Of a stretch of DNA of 64,000 nucleotides, positions 16,160 through 24,596 are shown one piece after another. A model generated the notes under the pieces. It saw only the letters and a program-made list of their open reading frames with translations. It was not told the DNA's origin and did not search any database. Every line of letters starts with the position of its first letter. Positions within the stretch are counted from its first letter, which is position 1. Source of the DNA: Pseudomonas reidholzensis (lineage in GTDB: Bacteria > Pseudomonadota > Gammaproteobacteria > Pseudomonadales > Pseudomonadaceae); NCBI RefSeq assembly GCF_900536025.1, contig NZ_UNOZ01000032.1:1-64000 (forward strand). The letters are read 5' to 3'. The position numbers and the translations under genes are program-made.

Positions 16160-17245
16160 TCAGTGCTGACGCCGCCAGGCCCGCAGGGTGGTGTACAGCA
16201 GGATCAGGCCGAGCACCGGCAGCACGTAGAACAGCATGAGTTTTTCCAGGCGTCCGGCCAGCGGCATGCCGGTGGTGAAGGTCACCACGTGCAGGCCGTA
16301 CGCCAGGTACAGGCAGAGAAACACCAAGCCTTCGGCGCGCGTCACCCGGTAGCCTGAGTAGAACACCGGCAGGCTCAGGCAGGCGACGCCGAGCATCACC
16401 GGCAGGTCGAAGCCCAGCGCATTCGGCGAGATCGACAGCGGCACCGGGGTCACCAGCGCCGTTGCGCCGAGCACCGCCAGCAGGTTGAACAGGTTGCTGC
16501 CGATCACCGTGCCCACCGCCACTTCACGCTCCCCGCGCAGGGCCGCGATCAGCGCCGCGGCCAGCTCCGGCAGCGAGGTGCACACAGCCACCACCGTCAG
16601 GCCAATCACCCGCTCGGACAAACCCAGGTCAGTGGCCACCTCGACCGCGGCCTCGAGCAACAGGTGCCCGGCCAGGCTCAGCAGCCCCAGGCCGAGCGCA
16701 ATCTGCAGGATAACCCCGCTCCAGAAACGCCCGCGGCGGATCGGCAGCGGGCTGGGCGCCGGGTAGGTGCGGGCGTAATGGCGTGACTGATGCCAGAGCA
16801 TGACCAGGTAGCCCAGCAGGCCGAGCAACAGCAGCAGGCCCTCCAGGCGGCCCAGCTGACCATTGGCGGCGAGCAGGTAGACCAGGGCGCTGGCGGCGAC
16901 CATCAGCGGGATGTCCAGGCGCACCAGTTGCCGCGAGACGCGCAAGGGAATGATCAGTGCCGCCAGGCCGAGTATCACCAGCACGTTGAAGATGTTGCTG
17001 CCGATCACGCTGCCGACCGCGACGTCCGGCGCGCCCTGGTAAGCGGCCTGCAGGCTGACGGTCAGTTGCGGTGCGGTACTGCCGAACGCCACCAGGCTCA
17101 AGCCGATGATCAGCGGCCGCACGTGCAGCCGGCTGGCCAGGCGCAGGGCGGCGCGCACCAGCAGCTCGGCGCCGATCACCAGCAACACGAGGCCGAAGGC
17201 CAGTTGCAGGAGGCTGAAGGTGGGAAGGGTGGCGAGGTCGAAAAT
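16160..17245 (-). CDS. Calcium/sodium antiporter (CaCA family, YrbG-like)
   Basis: This protein of about 361 residues has two inverted repeats of five helices, each with the alpha-motif of cation exchangers: SLVAFGSTAPQL with GSVIGSNIFNVL in the first half, VAVCTSLPELAAAL with GTVIGSNLFNLL in the second. The first canonical start, a GTG at 17188, would cut the first membrane helix in half. The frame is open upstream and has ATT at 17245 preceded by GGAG eight bases earlier, which restores the helix (FDLATLPTFSLLQLAFGLVL). I therefore propose ATT. It follows the RlpA-like gene by 28 bases. Confidence 0.8.
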   Translation of the reverse strand: MFDLATLPTFSLLQLAFGLVLLVIGAELLVRAALRLASRLHVRPLIIGLSLVAFGSTAPQLTVSLQAAYQGAPDVAVGSVIGSNIFNVLVILGLAALIIPLRVSRQLVRLDIPLMVAASALVYLLAANGQLGRLEGLLLLLGLLGYLVMLWHQSRHYARTYPAPSPLPIRRGRFWSGVILQIALGLGLLSLAGHLLLEAAVEVATDLGLSERVIGLTVVAVCTSLPELAAALIAALRGEREVAVGTVIGSNLFNLLAVLGATALVTPVPLSISPNALGFDLPVMLGVACLSLPVFYSGYRVTRAEGLVFLCLYLAYGLHVVTFTTGMPLAGRLEKLMLFYVLPVLGLILLYTTLRAWRRQH

Positions 17246-17273
17246 GGTCGGAGCTCCGGTTGGATCGGCGGGA

Positions 17274-17645
17274 TCAGTCGCTCAGACCTTGTACCCGGAC
17301 TCGCGCGGTTCCGCTACGGATCATGCCGATTTTTTCCGCGGCGGCGCGTGACAGGTCGATCAGCCGGCCGCGCGTGTGCGGGCCACGGTCGTTGATGCGC
17401 ACGACGACGCTGCGTTGGTTGGCCAGGTTGGTGACCAGCACGCGGCTGCCGAACGGCAGGCTGCGGTGGGCGGCGGTGAGGCCGTGCTGGTTGAAGGGTT
17501 CGCCGCTGGCGGTGCGTTTGCCGTGATGGCGTGCGCCATAGTAGGACGCGGTGCCGCTGGTGTCATAACCGCGCGAATCGATATCGTGGCTGGCACAGCC
17601 GGCCAACAGGGAAAAAAGCGCAAGGGCGCTGAGGGTACGCCGCAT
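17274..17645 (-). CDS. RlpA-like septal/peptidoglycan lipoprotein
   Basis: This 123-residue protein has a lipoprotein signal ending in the lipobox LLAGC (Cys at about residue 17) and a double-psi beta-barrel of the RlpA family: GTASYYGARHHGKRTASGE, then LPFGSRVLVTN and RINDRGPHTRGRLIDLS with the catalytic-type Asp. RlpA proteins cleave naked glycan strands or act at the division septum. It lacks the C-terminal SPOR domain of full RlpA, so it is a short paralogue. The start at 17645 is fixed by the signal peptide. Confidence 0.85.
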   Translation of the reverse strand: MRRTLSALALFSLLAGCASHDIDSRGYDTSGTASYYGARHHGKRTASGEPFNQHGLTAAHRSLPFGSRVLVTNLANQRSVVVRINDRGPHTRGRLIDLSRAAAEKIGMIRSGTARVRVQGLSD

Positions 17646-17718
17646 TCTGGGTGTTGCTCCTGAGTGAGTCATCGCGGGACACGTCGGATCACCGACCCGG
17701 CGTGCCCCGTGATTGGGC

Positions 17719-19164
17719 TTACCCTTCGAGCTTGGCCTTGAGCAATTGGTTCACTTGCCCCGGGTTGGCCTTGCCTTTGGAGGCCTTCATGGCCTGGCCG
17801 ACAAAGAAGCCGAACATCTTGCCGCGCTTGGCCTCGTCGGCGGCGCGGTACTGTTCGACCTGGTCGGCGTTGGCCGCCAGCATCTCGTCGAGCATCTTCT
17901 CGATCGCGCCGCTGTCGGTGACCTGCTTGAGGCCCTTGCTGTCGATGATGCTGTCAGCGTCGCCTTCACCGGCGGCCATGGCCTCGAACACGGTCTTGGC
18001 GATCTTGCCGCTGATGGTGTTGTCGCGGATACGCAACAGCATGCCACCCAGCTGCTCGGCGCTGACCGGCGCCTGGTCGATCTCGACACCCAGCTTGTTG
18101 AGCAGGCTACCCAGTTCGACCATGACCCAGTTGGCGGCCAGCTTGGCATCACCACCGATACGCGTCACGGCTTCGAAGTAGTCGGCCTGTTCGCGGCTGG
18201 CGGCCAGCACGTTGGCGTCGTAGGCCGACAGACCGTACTGGCTCTGGAAGCGTTCGACCTTCTGCGGCGGCAGCTCCGGCAGGCTGGCGCGGATGGTGTC
18301 GAGCAGGCTGCGCTCGATGACCACCGGCAGCAGGTCCGGGTCGGGGAAGTAACGGTAGTCGTTGGCTTCTTCCTTGCTGCGCATGGAGCGCGTTTCGTCC
18401 TTGTTCGGGTCGTACAGGCGGGTTTCCTGGACCACCCGGCCGCCGTCTTCGATCAGGTCGATCTGGCGCTGGATCTCGCTGTTGATCGCGCGCTCGATGA
18501 AGCGGAACGAGTTGACGTTCTTGATCTCGCAGCGGGTACCGAACTCGACCTGGCCCTTCGGCCGGATCGACACGTTGCAGTCGCAACGCAGCGAACCTTC
18601 GGCCATGTTGCCGTCGCAGATGCCCAGGTAGCGCACCAGTGCGTGGATCGCCTTGACGTAGGCCACGGCTTCCTTGGCGCTGCGCATGTCTGGCTCGGAG
18701 ACGATCTCCAGCAGCGGCGTGCCCGCACGGTTCAGGTCGATGCCGGTGGCACCGTTGAAGTCTTCGTGCAGGCTCTTGCCGGCGTCTTCTTCAAGGTGCG
18801 CGCGGGTAATGCCGACGCGCTTGATGGTGCCGTCTTCGAGGGCGATGTCCAGGTGGCCCTTGCCGACGATCGGCAGGTCCATCTGGCTGATCTGGTAACC
18901 CTTGGGCAGGTCGGGGTAGAAGTAGTTCTTGCGCGCGAACACGTTGCGCTCGCCGATTTCGGCGTCGATCGCCAGGCCGAACATGCAGGCCATGCGCACG
19001 GCTTCCTGGTTGAGCACCGGCAGTACGCCCGGCATGCCCAGGTCAACCAGGCTGGCCTGGGTGTTCGGCTCGGAGCCAAAGGTGGTGGCGCTGCCGGAGA
19101 AGATCTTCGACTGGGTGGCGAGCTGGGTATGAATCTCCAGCCCGATAACAACTTCCCATTGCAT
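17719..19164 (-). CDS. gatB: Asp-tRNA(Asn)/Glu-tRNA(Gln) amidotransferase subunit B
   Basis: This 481-residue subunit begins MQWEVVIGLEIHTQL and has the family signature near residues 140-160 (DFNGATGIDLNRAGTPLLEI) and the C-terminal YqeY/tail domain that binds tRNA. With GatA and GatC it converts Glu-tRNA(Gln) or Asp-tRNA(Asn) to the amidated forms; GatB activates the misacylated tRNA with ATP. It is last in the gatC-gatA-gatB unit, 11 bases after gatA. Confidence 0.96.
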   Translation of the reverse strand: MQWEVVIGLEIHTQLATQSKIFSGSATTFGSEPNTQASLVDLGMPGVLPVLNQEAVRMACMFGLAIDAEIGERNVFARKNYFYPDLPKGYQISQMDLPIVGKGHLDIALEDGTIKRVGITRAHLEEDAGKSLHEDFNGATGIDLNRAGTPLLEIVSEPDMRSAKEAVAYVKAIHALVRYLGICDGNMAEGSLRCDCNVSIRPKGQVEFGTRCEIKNVNSFRFIERAINSEIQRQIDLIEDGGRVVQETRLYDPNKDETRSMRSKEEANDYRYFPDPDLLPVVIERSLLDTIRASLPELPPQKVERFQSQYGLSAYDANVLAASREQADYFEAVTRIGGDAKLAANWVMVELGSLLNKLGVEIDQAPVSAEQLGGMLLRIRDNTISGKIAKTVFEAMAAGEGDADSIIDSKGLKQVTDSGAIEKMLDEMLAANADQVEQYRAADEAKRGKMFGFFVGQAMKASKGKANPGQVNQLLKAKLEG

Positions 19165-19175
19165 GTGTGAACTCC

Positions 19176-20627
19176 TCAGAAGCCGTTAGGGGCGCGGGTG
19201 TGCCAGTCGGTCACTTGCTGGTAGCGGTGCGCGACGTTGAGCAGGCGGCCTTCCTGGAAGTACGGCGCCAGCAGTTGCACGCCCACCGGCAGGCCTTCGA
19301 CGAAGCCGGCCGGCATCGACAGGCCGGGCAGGCCGGCCAGGTTGGCGGTGATGGTGTAGACGTCTTCAAGGTAGGCGGCGACCGGGTCGCTGCTCTTGGC
19401 GCCGAGCTTCCAGGCCGGGTTCGGCGTGGTTGGGCCGAGGATCACATCGACCTGCTCGAAGGCAGCCATGAAGTCGTTCTTGATCAGCCGACGGATCTTT
19501 TGCGCCTTGAGGTAGTAGGCATCGTAGTAACCGGCCGACAGCGCGTAGGTGCCGACCATGATACGCCGCTGCACCTCGGTGCCGAAGCCTTCACCGCGCG
19601 AACGCTTGTACAGGTCGGTGAGGTCTTTCGGGTTTTCGCAGCGATGGCCGAAGCGCACGCCGTCGAAACGCGACAGGTTGGAAGACGCCTCGGCCGGGGC
19701 GATCACGTAGTACGCCGGGATCGCGTGCTGCATGTTCGGCAGGCTGATTTCCTTGATCACCGCGCCGAGCTGTTGCAGCTCCTTGACGCTGGCCTGGACC
19801 AGGTCGGCGATGCGCGGGTCGAGGCCGGCGCCGAAGTACTCCTTCGGCAGGCCGATGCGCAGGCCTTGCAGCGGCGCATTGAGGTTGGCGCTGTAGTCAG
19901 GCACCGGCTCGTCGATGCTGGTCGAGTCTTTGTTGTCGAAGCCGGCCATGCCTTGCAGGAGCAGGGCGCAGTCTTCAGCGGTGCGCGCCATCGGCCCGCC
20001 CTGGTCGAGGCTCGAGGCGTAGGCGATCATGCCCCAGCGCGAGACGCGGCCGTACGTCGGCTTGAGGCCGGTGAGGTTGGTCAGCGCCGCCGGCTGGCGG
20101 ATCGAGCCACCGGTGTCGGTGCCCGTGGCGGCCGGCAGCAGGCGCGCGGCCACGGCCGCGGCAGAACCCCCGGAGGAGCCGCCTGGGACGTGCTCGAGGT
20201 TCCACGGGTTCTTCACCGCGCCATAGTGGCTGGATTCGTTGGCCGAACCCATGGCGAACTCGTCCATGTTGGTCTTGCCCAGGGTGACCATGCCGGCGTC
20301 GGCCAGCTTGGCGACCACGGTGGCGTCATACGGCGCCTTGAAGCTGTCGAGCATCTTCGAGCCGCAGCTGGTGCGTACGCCGTTGGTGCAGAACAGGTCC
20401 TTGTGGGCGATCGGCGCACCGAGCAGCGCACCGGCCTCGCCAGCGGCGCGACGGGCGTCGGCGGCACGGGCCTGGCCCAGGGCCAGATCCTCGGTGACGC
20501 TGATGAAGCTGTTCAGTTGCGGGTCGAGTTGCTTGATCCGCGCCAGCAGGGCGCCGGTCAGCTCTTCGGAGGAAAACGACTTGTCGGCGAGTCCGCGGGC
20601 GATCTCGGCCAGGGTCAATTGATGCAT
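19176..20627 (-). CDS. gatA: Asp-tRNA(Asn)/Glu-tRNA(Gln) amidotransferase subunit A
   Basis: This 483-residue amidase subunit releases ammonia from glutamine for the tRNA-dependent amidation. The Ser-cisSer-Lys catalytic triad is visible: Lys76 in APIAHKDLF, Ser151 in the GGSSGGSAAAVAA amidase signature, and Ser175 in DTGGSIRQPA. The length is normal. It lies between gatC and gatB, with 15 bases to gatC. Confidence 0.96.
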   Translation of the reverse strand: MHQLTLAEIARGLADKSFSSEELTGALLARIKQLDPQLNSFISVTEDLALGQARAADARRAAGEAGALLGAPIAHKDLFCTNGVRTSCGSKMLDSFKAPYDATVVAKLADAGMVTLGKTNMDEFAMGSANESSHYGAVKNPWNLEHVPGGSSGGSAAAVAARLLPAATGTDTGGSIRQPAALTNLTGLKPTYGRVSRWGMIAYASSLDQGGPMARTAEDCALLLQGMAGFDNKDSTSIDEPVPDYSANLNAPLQGLRIGLPKEYFGAGLDPRIADLVQASVKELQQLGAVIKEISLPNMQHAIPAYYVIAPAEASSNLSRFDGVRFGHRCENPKDLTDLYKRSRGEGFGTEVQRRIMVGTYALSAGYYDAYYLKAQKIRRLIKNDFMAAFEQVDVILGPTTPNPAWKLGAKSSDPVAAYLEDVYTITANLAGLPGLSMPAGFVEGLPVGVQLLAPYFQEGRLLNVAHRYQQVTDWHTRAPNGF

Positions 20628-20642
20628 GGCAGGTGCTATCCC

Positions 20643-20930
20643 TTACTCGATGACTTTCGGAACCAGGTACAGACCGTTTTCGGTCGACGGGGCGATGGCC
20701 TGATAGGTATCGCGCTGATTGCGCTCAGTGACCTGGTCGGGGCGCAGGCGTTGGCTGGCCTCCAGCGGGTGGGCCAGGGGTTCGATACCGTCGGTGTCGA
20801 CGGCTTGCATCTGGTCGACCAGCCCGAGAATACTGTTCAAGGCGTCGGTGATGCGTGGCAGTTCGCCTTCATTGAGCCCCAGTCGGGCCAGATGGGCGAT
20901 CTTTTCCACGTCGGAGCGTTGCAGCGCCAT
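20643..20930 (-). CDS. gatC: Asp-tRNA(Asn)/Glu-tRNA(Gln) amidotransferase subunit C
   Basis: This 95-residue subunit wraps around and stabilises GatA-GatB. It has the typical opening (VEKIAHLARLGLNEGELPRI) and the central NSILGLVDQMQAVDTDGIEP segment. It is the first gene of the unit and is divergent from mreB; the 201-base gap between them should hold both promoters, but no clear sigma-70 elements could be fixed by eye. Confidence 0.95.
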   Translation of the reverse strand: MALQRSDVEKIAHLARLGLNEGELPRITDALNSILGLVDQMQAVDTDGIEPLAHPLEASQRLRPDQVTERNQRDTYQAIAPSTENGLYLVPKVIE

Positions 20931-21131
20931 TGGGGATCTCCAGAGAAACGGAATCGGATTAGTTCCGTGATGAGGAACATGCCGGCATTTTGGCGGTCAT
21001 ACACCGCGATCATCTGCAGGCTTGCTCGGAAAAACTGCCAATTTAACATATTGGCTCCTTGCCCAAAATCCCTGCCATTGTTAGAGTTTGCCGCACTTTT
21101 TTACCCACGCTTTCCCCAGGGTCACTTTCCC

Positions 21132-22169
21132 ATGTTCAAGAAACTGCGTGGCATGTTTTCCAGCGATCTCTCCATCGACCTGGGTACTGCCAACACCCTT
21201 ATTTACGTGCGTGAGCGCGGTATCGTCCTGAATGAGCCCTCGGTTGTTGCCATCCGTACCCACGGCAACCAGAAAAGCGTCGTCGCCGTCGGTACCGAAG
21301 CCAAACGCATGCTGGGCCGTACGCCCGGCAACATTGCTGCCATTCGTCCGATGAAGGATGGCGTGATTGCCGACTTCAGCGTTTGTGAAAAAATGTTGCA
21401 GTACTTCATCAACAAGGTCCACGAAAACAGCTTCCTGCAGCCCAGCCCTCGCGTGCTGATCTGCGTGCCGTGCAAATCGACCCAGGTCGAGCGCCGTGCC
21501 ATCCGTGAATCGGCCCTTGGCGCCGGTGCCCGTGAAGTGTTCCTGATCGAAGAGCCGATGGCCGCTGCGATCGGTGCCGGCCTGCCGGTCGAAGAAGCCC
21601 GTGGCTCGATGGTCGTCGATATCGGTGGTGGTACCACTGAAATCGCGCTGATCTCGCTCAACGGTGTGGTCTACGCCGAATCCGTGCGTGTGGGCGGCGA
21701 CCGCTTCGACGAAGCGATCGTGACCTACGTACGCCGTAACTACGGCAGCCTGATCGGCGAGTCCACCGCCGAGCGCATCAAGCAGGAAATCGGCACCGCC
21801 TACCCAGGTGGCGAAGTCCGTGAAGTCGACGTGCGCGGCCGTAACCTGGCCGAGGGCGTGCCACGTGCCTTCACCCTCAACTCCAACGAAGTGCTCGAAG
21901 CCCTGCAGGAATCCCTGGCGACCATCGTCCAGGCGGTCAAGAGCGCGCTGGAGCAGTCGCCGCCGGAGCTGGCCTCGGACATCGCCGAGCGTGGCCTGGT
22001 ACTGACCGGTGGTGGCGCCTTGCTGCGCGACCTCGACAAGCTGCTGGCCCAGGAAACCGGCCTGCCGGTGATCGTCGCCGAAGACCCGCTGACCTGTGTC
22101 GCCCGTGGCGGCGGTCGCGCCCTGGAGATGATGGACAAACACGCCATGGACTTGCTTTCCAGCGAGTGA
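21132..22169 (+). CDS. mreB: Rod shape-determining protein MreB
   Basis: This 345-residue bacterial actin polymerises along the inner membrane and guides lateral wall synthesis. It begins MFKKLRGMFSSDLSIDLGTA with the amphipathic membrane-binding N-terminus and phosphate-1 loop (IDLGTANTLIY). The phosphate-2 loop MVVDIGGGTTEIALIS and the adenosine motif LTGGGALLRDLD are present. The frame is open far upstream, antisense to gatCA, but the start at 21132 is clear. It leads the mreB-mreC-mreD unit. Confidence 0.97.
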   Translation: MFKKLRGMFSSDLSIDLGTANTLIYVRERGIVLNEPSVVAIRTHGNQKSVVAVGTEAKRMLGRTPGNIAAIRPMKDGVIADFSVCEKMLQYFINKVHENSFLQPSPRVLICVPCKSTQVERRAIRESALGAGAREVFLIEEPMAAAIGAGLPVEEARGSMVVDIGGGTTEIALISLNGVVYAESVRVGGDRFDEAIVTYVRRNYGSLIGESTAERIKQEIGTAYPGGEVREVDVRGRNLAEGVPRAFTLNSNEVLEALQESLATIVQAVKSALEQSPPELASDIAERGLVLTGGGALLRDLDKLLAQETGLPVIVAEDPLTCVARGGGRALEMMDKHAMDLLSSE

Positions 22170-22210
22170 TCCATGGCGCTGTCCCGCGTCCGGTAATGAT
22201 CGCCCGGTTT

Positions 22211-22237
22211 ACAGGTGGCACGCGCAGTGCTACCTGT
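22211..22237 (+). promoter_or_regulatory. Strong hairpin in the mreB-mreC intergenic region
   Basis: ACAGGTGGCAC (22211-22221) and GTGCTACCTGT (22227-22237) can form an 11-pair stem with one G-U pair and a 5-base loop, 42 bases after the mreB stop. No T-run follows, so it is more likely an mRNA stabiliser, pause or processing site than a full terminator. Confidence 0.55.
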
Positions 22238-22346
22238 ATGCGCTGGGCTGGCGTCCGTTGGGCGCTGTTTCCGTCAACCCGCAGCAGGCTGGTCGATCGC
22301 TCCATGTCCCATGACCACCTGAATCGTCGTCCACGAGGAACGGCCC

Positions 22347-23408
22347 ATTAAACCGCTTTTCTCCAAGGGCCCTTCGCTGGGCGTTCGTCTGCTCGTGCTG
22401 GTGGTCCTGTCGGTCGCGCTGATGGTGGTCGACTCGCGCTTTGCCTTGCTCAAGCCGGTGCGCAGCCAGATGGGCCTGGTGCTGATGGAGTCGTATTGGC
22501 TCACTGACCTGCCGCAGCGCCTGTGGCAAGGGGTCGCCAGCCAGTTTGGCAGCCGCACCGAGCTTGCCGCCGAGAACGAAAAACTCAAGACCGAGACCCT
22601 GTTGCTGCAGGGGCGCCTGCAGAAGCTGGCGGCCCTGACCGAGCAGAACGTGCGCCTGCGCGAGCTGCTCAACTCGTCGGCGCTGGTCAACGAGAAGGTC
22701 GAGGTGGCCGAGCTGATCGGCGTCGATCCCAACCCGTTCACCCACCGTATCCTGATCAACAAGGGTGAGCGTGATGGCGTGTTCCTCGGCCAGCCGGTGC
22801 TCGATGCCCGTGGCCTGATGGGCCAGGTGGTCGAGCTGATGCCGTACACCTCGCGGGTCCTGCTGCTGACCGACACCACCCACAGCATTCCGGTGCAGGT
22901 CAACCGCAACGGCCTGCGCGCGATTGCCAGTGGTACCGGCAACCCGGAGCGCCTCGAGCTGCGTCATGTGGCCGACACCGCCGACGTCAAGGAAGGCGAC
23001 CTGCTGGTGAGCTCGGGCATGGGCCAGCGCTTCCCGGCTGGTTACCCGGTGGCGACGGTCAACGAAGTGATCCATGACTCGGGCCAGCCGTTCGCGATTG
23101 TCCGGGCGATCCCGACGGCCGCGCTCAACCGCAGCCGCTACATGCTGTTGGTGTTCAGTGACCGGCGGACCCCGGAGCAGCGCGCCACCGAGGCCGCGAT
23201 CGCCCAGGAAGAAGCCGACCGCAAAGGCACCAGCGTCCTGCCGAGCGGGGCCGAGCAGGCCGCGCCCGTTGTCGCGCCGGCGGGTACTGCCACCCCGGCC
23301 GCTGCCGCACCTGCAGCAACGCCCGCCGCACCGCCCGCTCCCCAGGGCGCGGCCCCCGTCAACCCGGCAGCGGCGCCCGCGGCGCCGAGCCAACCCCGGA
23401 GGCAATGA
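22347..23408 (+). CDS. mreC: Rod shape-determining protein MreC
   Basis: This protein of about 353 residues has one N-terminal membrane helix, a periplasmic coiled coil (about 70-110, rich in Glu, Leu and Lys) and the MreC beta domains, then a Pro/Ala-rich tail. It links MreB to penicillin-binding proteins. There is no ATG, GTG or TTG that keeps the N-terminus: the first GTG (22395) would remove 16 residues including the start of the membrane helix. An ATT at 22347 follows GAGGA at seven bases and gives KPLFSKGPSLGVRLLVLVVL, so ATT is proposed. It overlaps mreD by four bases. Confidence 0.9.
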   Translation: MKPLFSKGPSLGVRLLVLVVLSVALMVVDSRFALLKPVRSQMGLVLMESYWLTDLPQRLWQGVASQFGSRTELAAENEKLKTETLLLQGRLQKLAALTEQNVRLRELLNSSALVNEKVEVAELIGVDPNPFTHRILINKGERDGVFLGQPVLDARGLMGQVVELMPYTSRVLLLTDTTHSIPVQVNRNGLRAIASGTGNPERLELRHVADTADVKEGDLLVSSGMGQRFPAGYPVATVNEVIHDSGQPFAIVRAIPTAALNRSRYMLLVFSDRRTPEQRATEAAIAQEEADRKGTSVLPSGAEQAAPVVAPAGTATPAAAAPAATPAAPPAPQGAAPVNPAAAPAAPSQPRRQ

Positions 23409-23896
23409 TGGCCAGTTCGCGCAGCAAGAACGGTTGGGTCATCTGGCTGACGTTCGTCATCGGCCTGTTGCTCAGCGTGTCGCCGATGCCGCAGTTCATG
23501 GAAGTGTTCCGGCCGATGTGGCTGGCCATGCTGGTGTCGTTCTGGGCGCTGGCAGTGCCGAACAAGGTCGGCATGACCACCGCGTTCGTCCTCGGCCTGG
23601 CCGAAGACGTGTTGTATGGCACCCTGCTTGGGCAGAACGCGCTGATCCTGACCCTGATTACCTTCCTGGTGCTGTCGCTGCAGCAGCGCCTGCGGATGTT
23701 CCCCTTGTGGCAGCAGAGCCTGGTGATCCTGGTGATCTTCGGCATTGCCCAGTTGATCCAGCTGTGGCTCAGCGCCCTTACCGGCAATCGCCTGCCGACC
23801 CTGGCGCTGGTCTGGTCGGCGGTGATCAGTGCCTTGCTCTGGCCGTGGATCAGCTTCGCCCTGCGCGACCTGCGCCGACGCCTGCACATCAACTGA
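23405..23896 (+). CDS. mreD: Rod shape-determining protein MreD
   Basis: This 163-residue inner-membrane protein has about five to six helices and completes the MreBCD elongasome. The ATG overlaps the mreC stop (ATGA), and GGAGG lies just upstream; a second ATG three bases later is also possible. The length and the FVLGLAEDVLYGTLLGQNAL segment in the middle agree with the family. Confidence 0.93.
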   Translation: MMASSRSKNGWVIWLTFVIGLLLSVSPMPQFMEVFRPMWLAMLVSFWALAVPNKVGMTTAFVLGLAEDVLYGTLLGQNALILTLITFLVLSLQQRLRMFPLWQQSLVILVIFGIAQLIQLWLSALTGNRLPTLALVWSAVISALLWPWISFALRDLRRRLHIN

Positions 23897-23930
23897 CCGG
23901 CACCGCCGCGACTGACAGGGAAATGTCCAC

Positions 23931-24530
23931 ATGAACCTGCTGTACCTTGCCTCAGGCTCGCCGCGCCGGCGTGAATTGCTCACCCAGATCGGCGTGCCGT
24001 TCACCCCGCTCAGTGCCCCCATCGATGAAACCCCGCTGCCTGGCGAACCCGCCGAGGCGTACGTGCTGCGTCTGGCCGAAGCCAAGGCGGCGGCTGGCCG
24101 TGGCCAGCTGTCGGGCTCGGGCGTGGTGCTGGGTGCCGACACCGCCGTGGTGCTCGATGGCCAGATCCTCGGCAAGCCCGAGAGCCGCGAACATGCCTTG
24201 GCGATGCTTGCCGCGCTGTCCGGTCGCGAGCACCAGGTACTCACTGCGGTTGCCTTGAACGACGGCCAGCGCTGGCAAAGCCTGTGCGTGGCCAGCAACG
24301 TGCGCTTTCGCGCCATCGGTGCCGATGAAGCCGCCCGCTACTGGGCCAGCGGCGAACCGCTGGACAAAGCCGGCGGTTATGCCATCCAGGGCCTGGGCGC
24401 GGTGTTCGTCAGCGCGCTGGCCGGCAGTTACTCGGCCGTGGTCGGTTTGCCACTGAGCGAAACGGCCGAACTGCTCGGCCAGTTCGGCATTGCCTGCTGG
24501 CAGCCGCCAGCGGCCCAGGCAGAGGATTGA
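23931..24530 (+). CDS. maf: Maf-family nucleotide pyrophosphatase
   Basis: This 199-residue protein is a Maf/YhdE-type house-cleaning phosphatase that hydrolyses non-standard or UTP/dTTP-type nucleotides and is linked to septum control. The phosphate-binding start LYLASGSPRRRELLTQIG, the VLGADTAVVLDGQILGKP segment near residues 67-84 and GGYAIQGLGAVFV near 147-159 are diagnostic. It sits between mreD and rng, as in many proteobacteria. Confidence 0.94.
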   Translation: MNLLYLASGSPRRRELLTQIGVPFTPLSAPIDETPLPGEPAEAYVLRLAEAKAAAGRGQLSGSGVVLGADTAVVLDGQILGKPESREHALAMLAALSGREHQVLTAVALNDGQRWQSLCVASNVRFRAIGADEAARYWASGEPLDKAGGYAIQGLGAVFVSALAGSYSAVVGLPLSETAELLGQFGIACWQPPAAQAED

Positions 24531-24596
24531 ACACCGCGCTAGCCAGAGATCGGTCAGCGATCCATGATTACCCCAGACCTTTGATGAGAGCCTGCC

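Noticed and set aside
17713..19170. 485-codon plus-strand open frame opposite gatB
   Set aside because: It is antisense to gatB, which has clear family motifs; the frame exists only because of codon bias.
19167..21131. Open frame upstream of mreB (total about 1000 codons)
   Set aside because: The upstream part is antisense to gatA and gatC; MreB starts at 21132 with its standard N-terminus.
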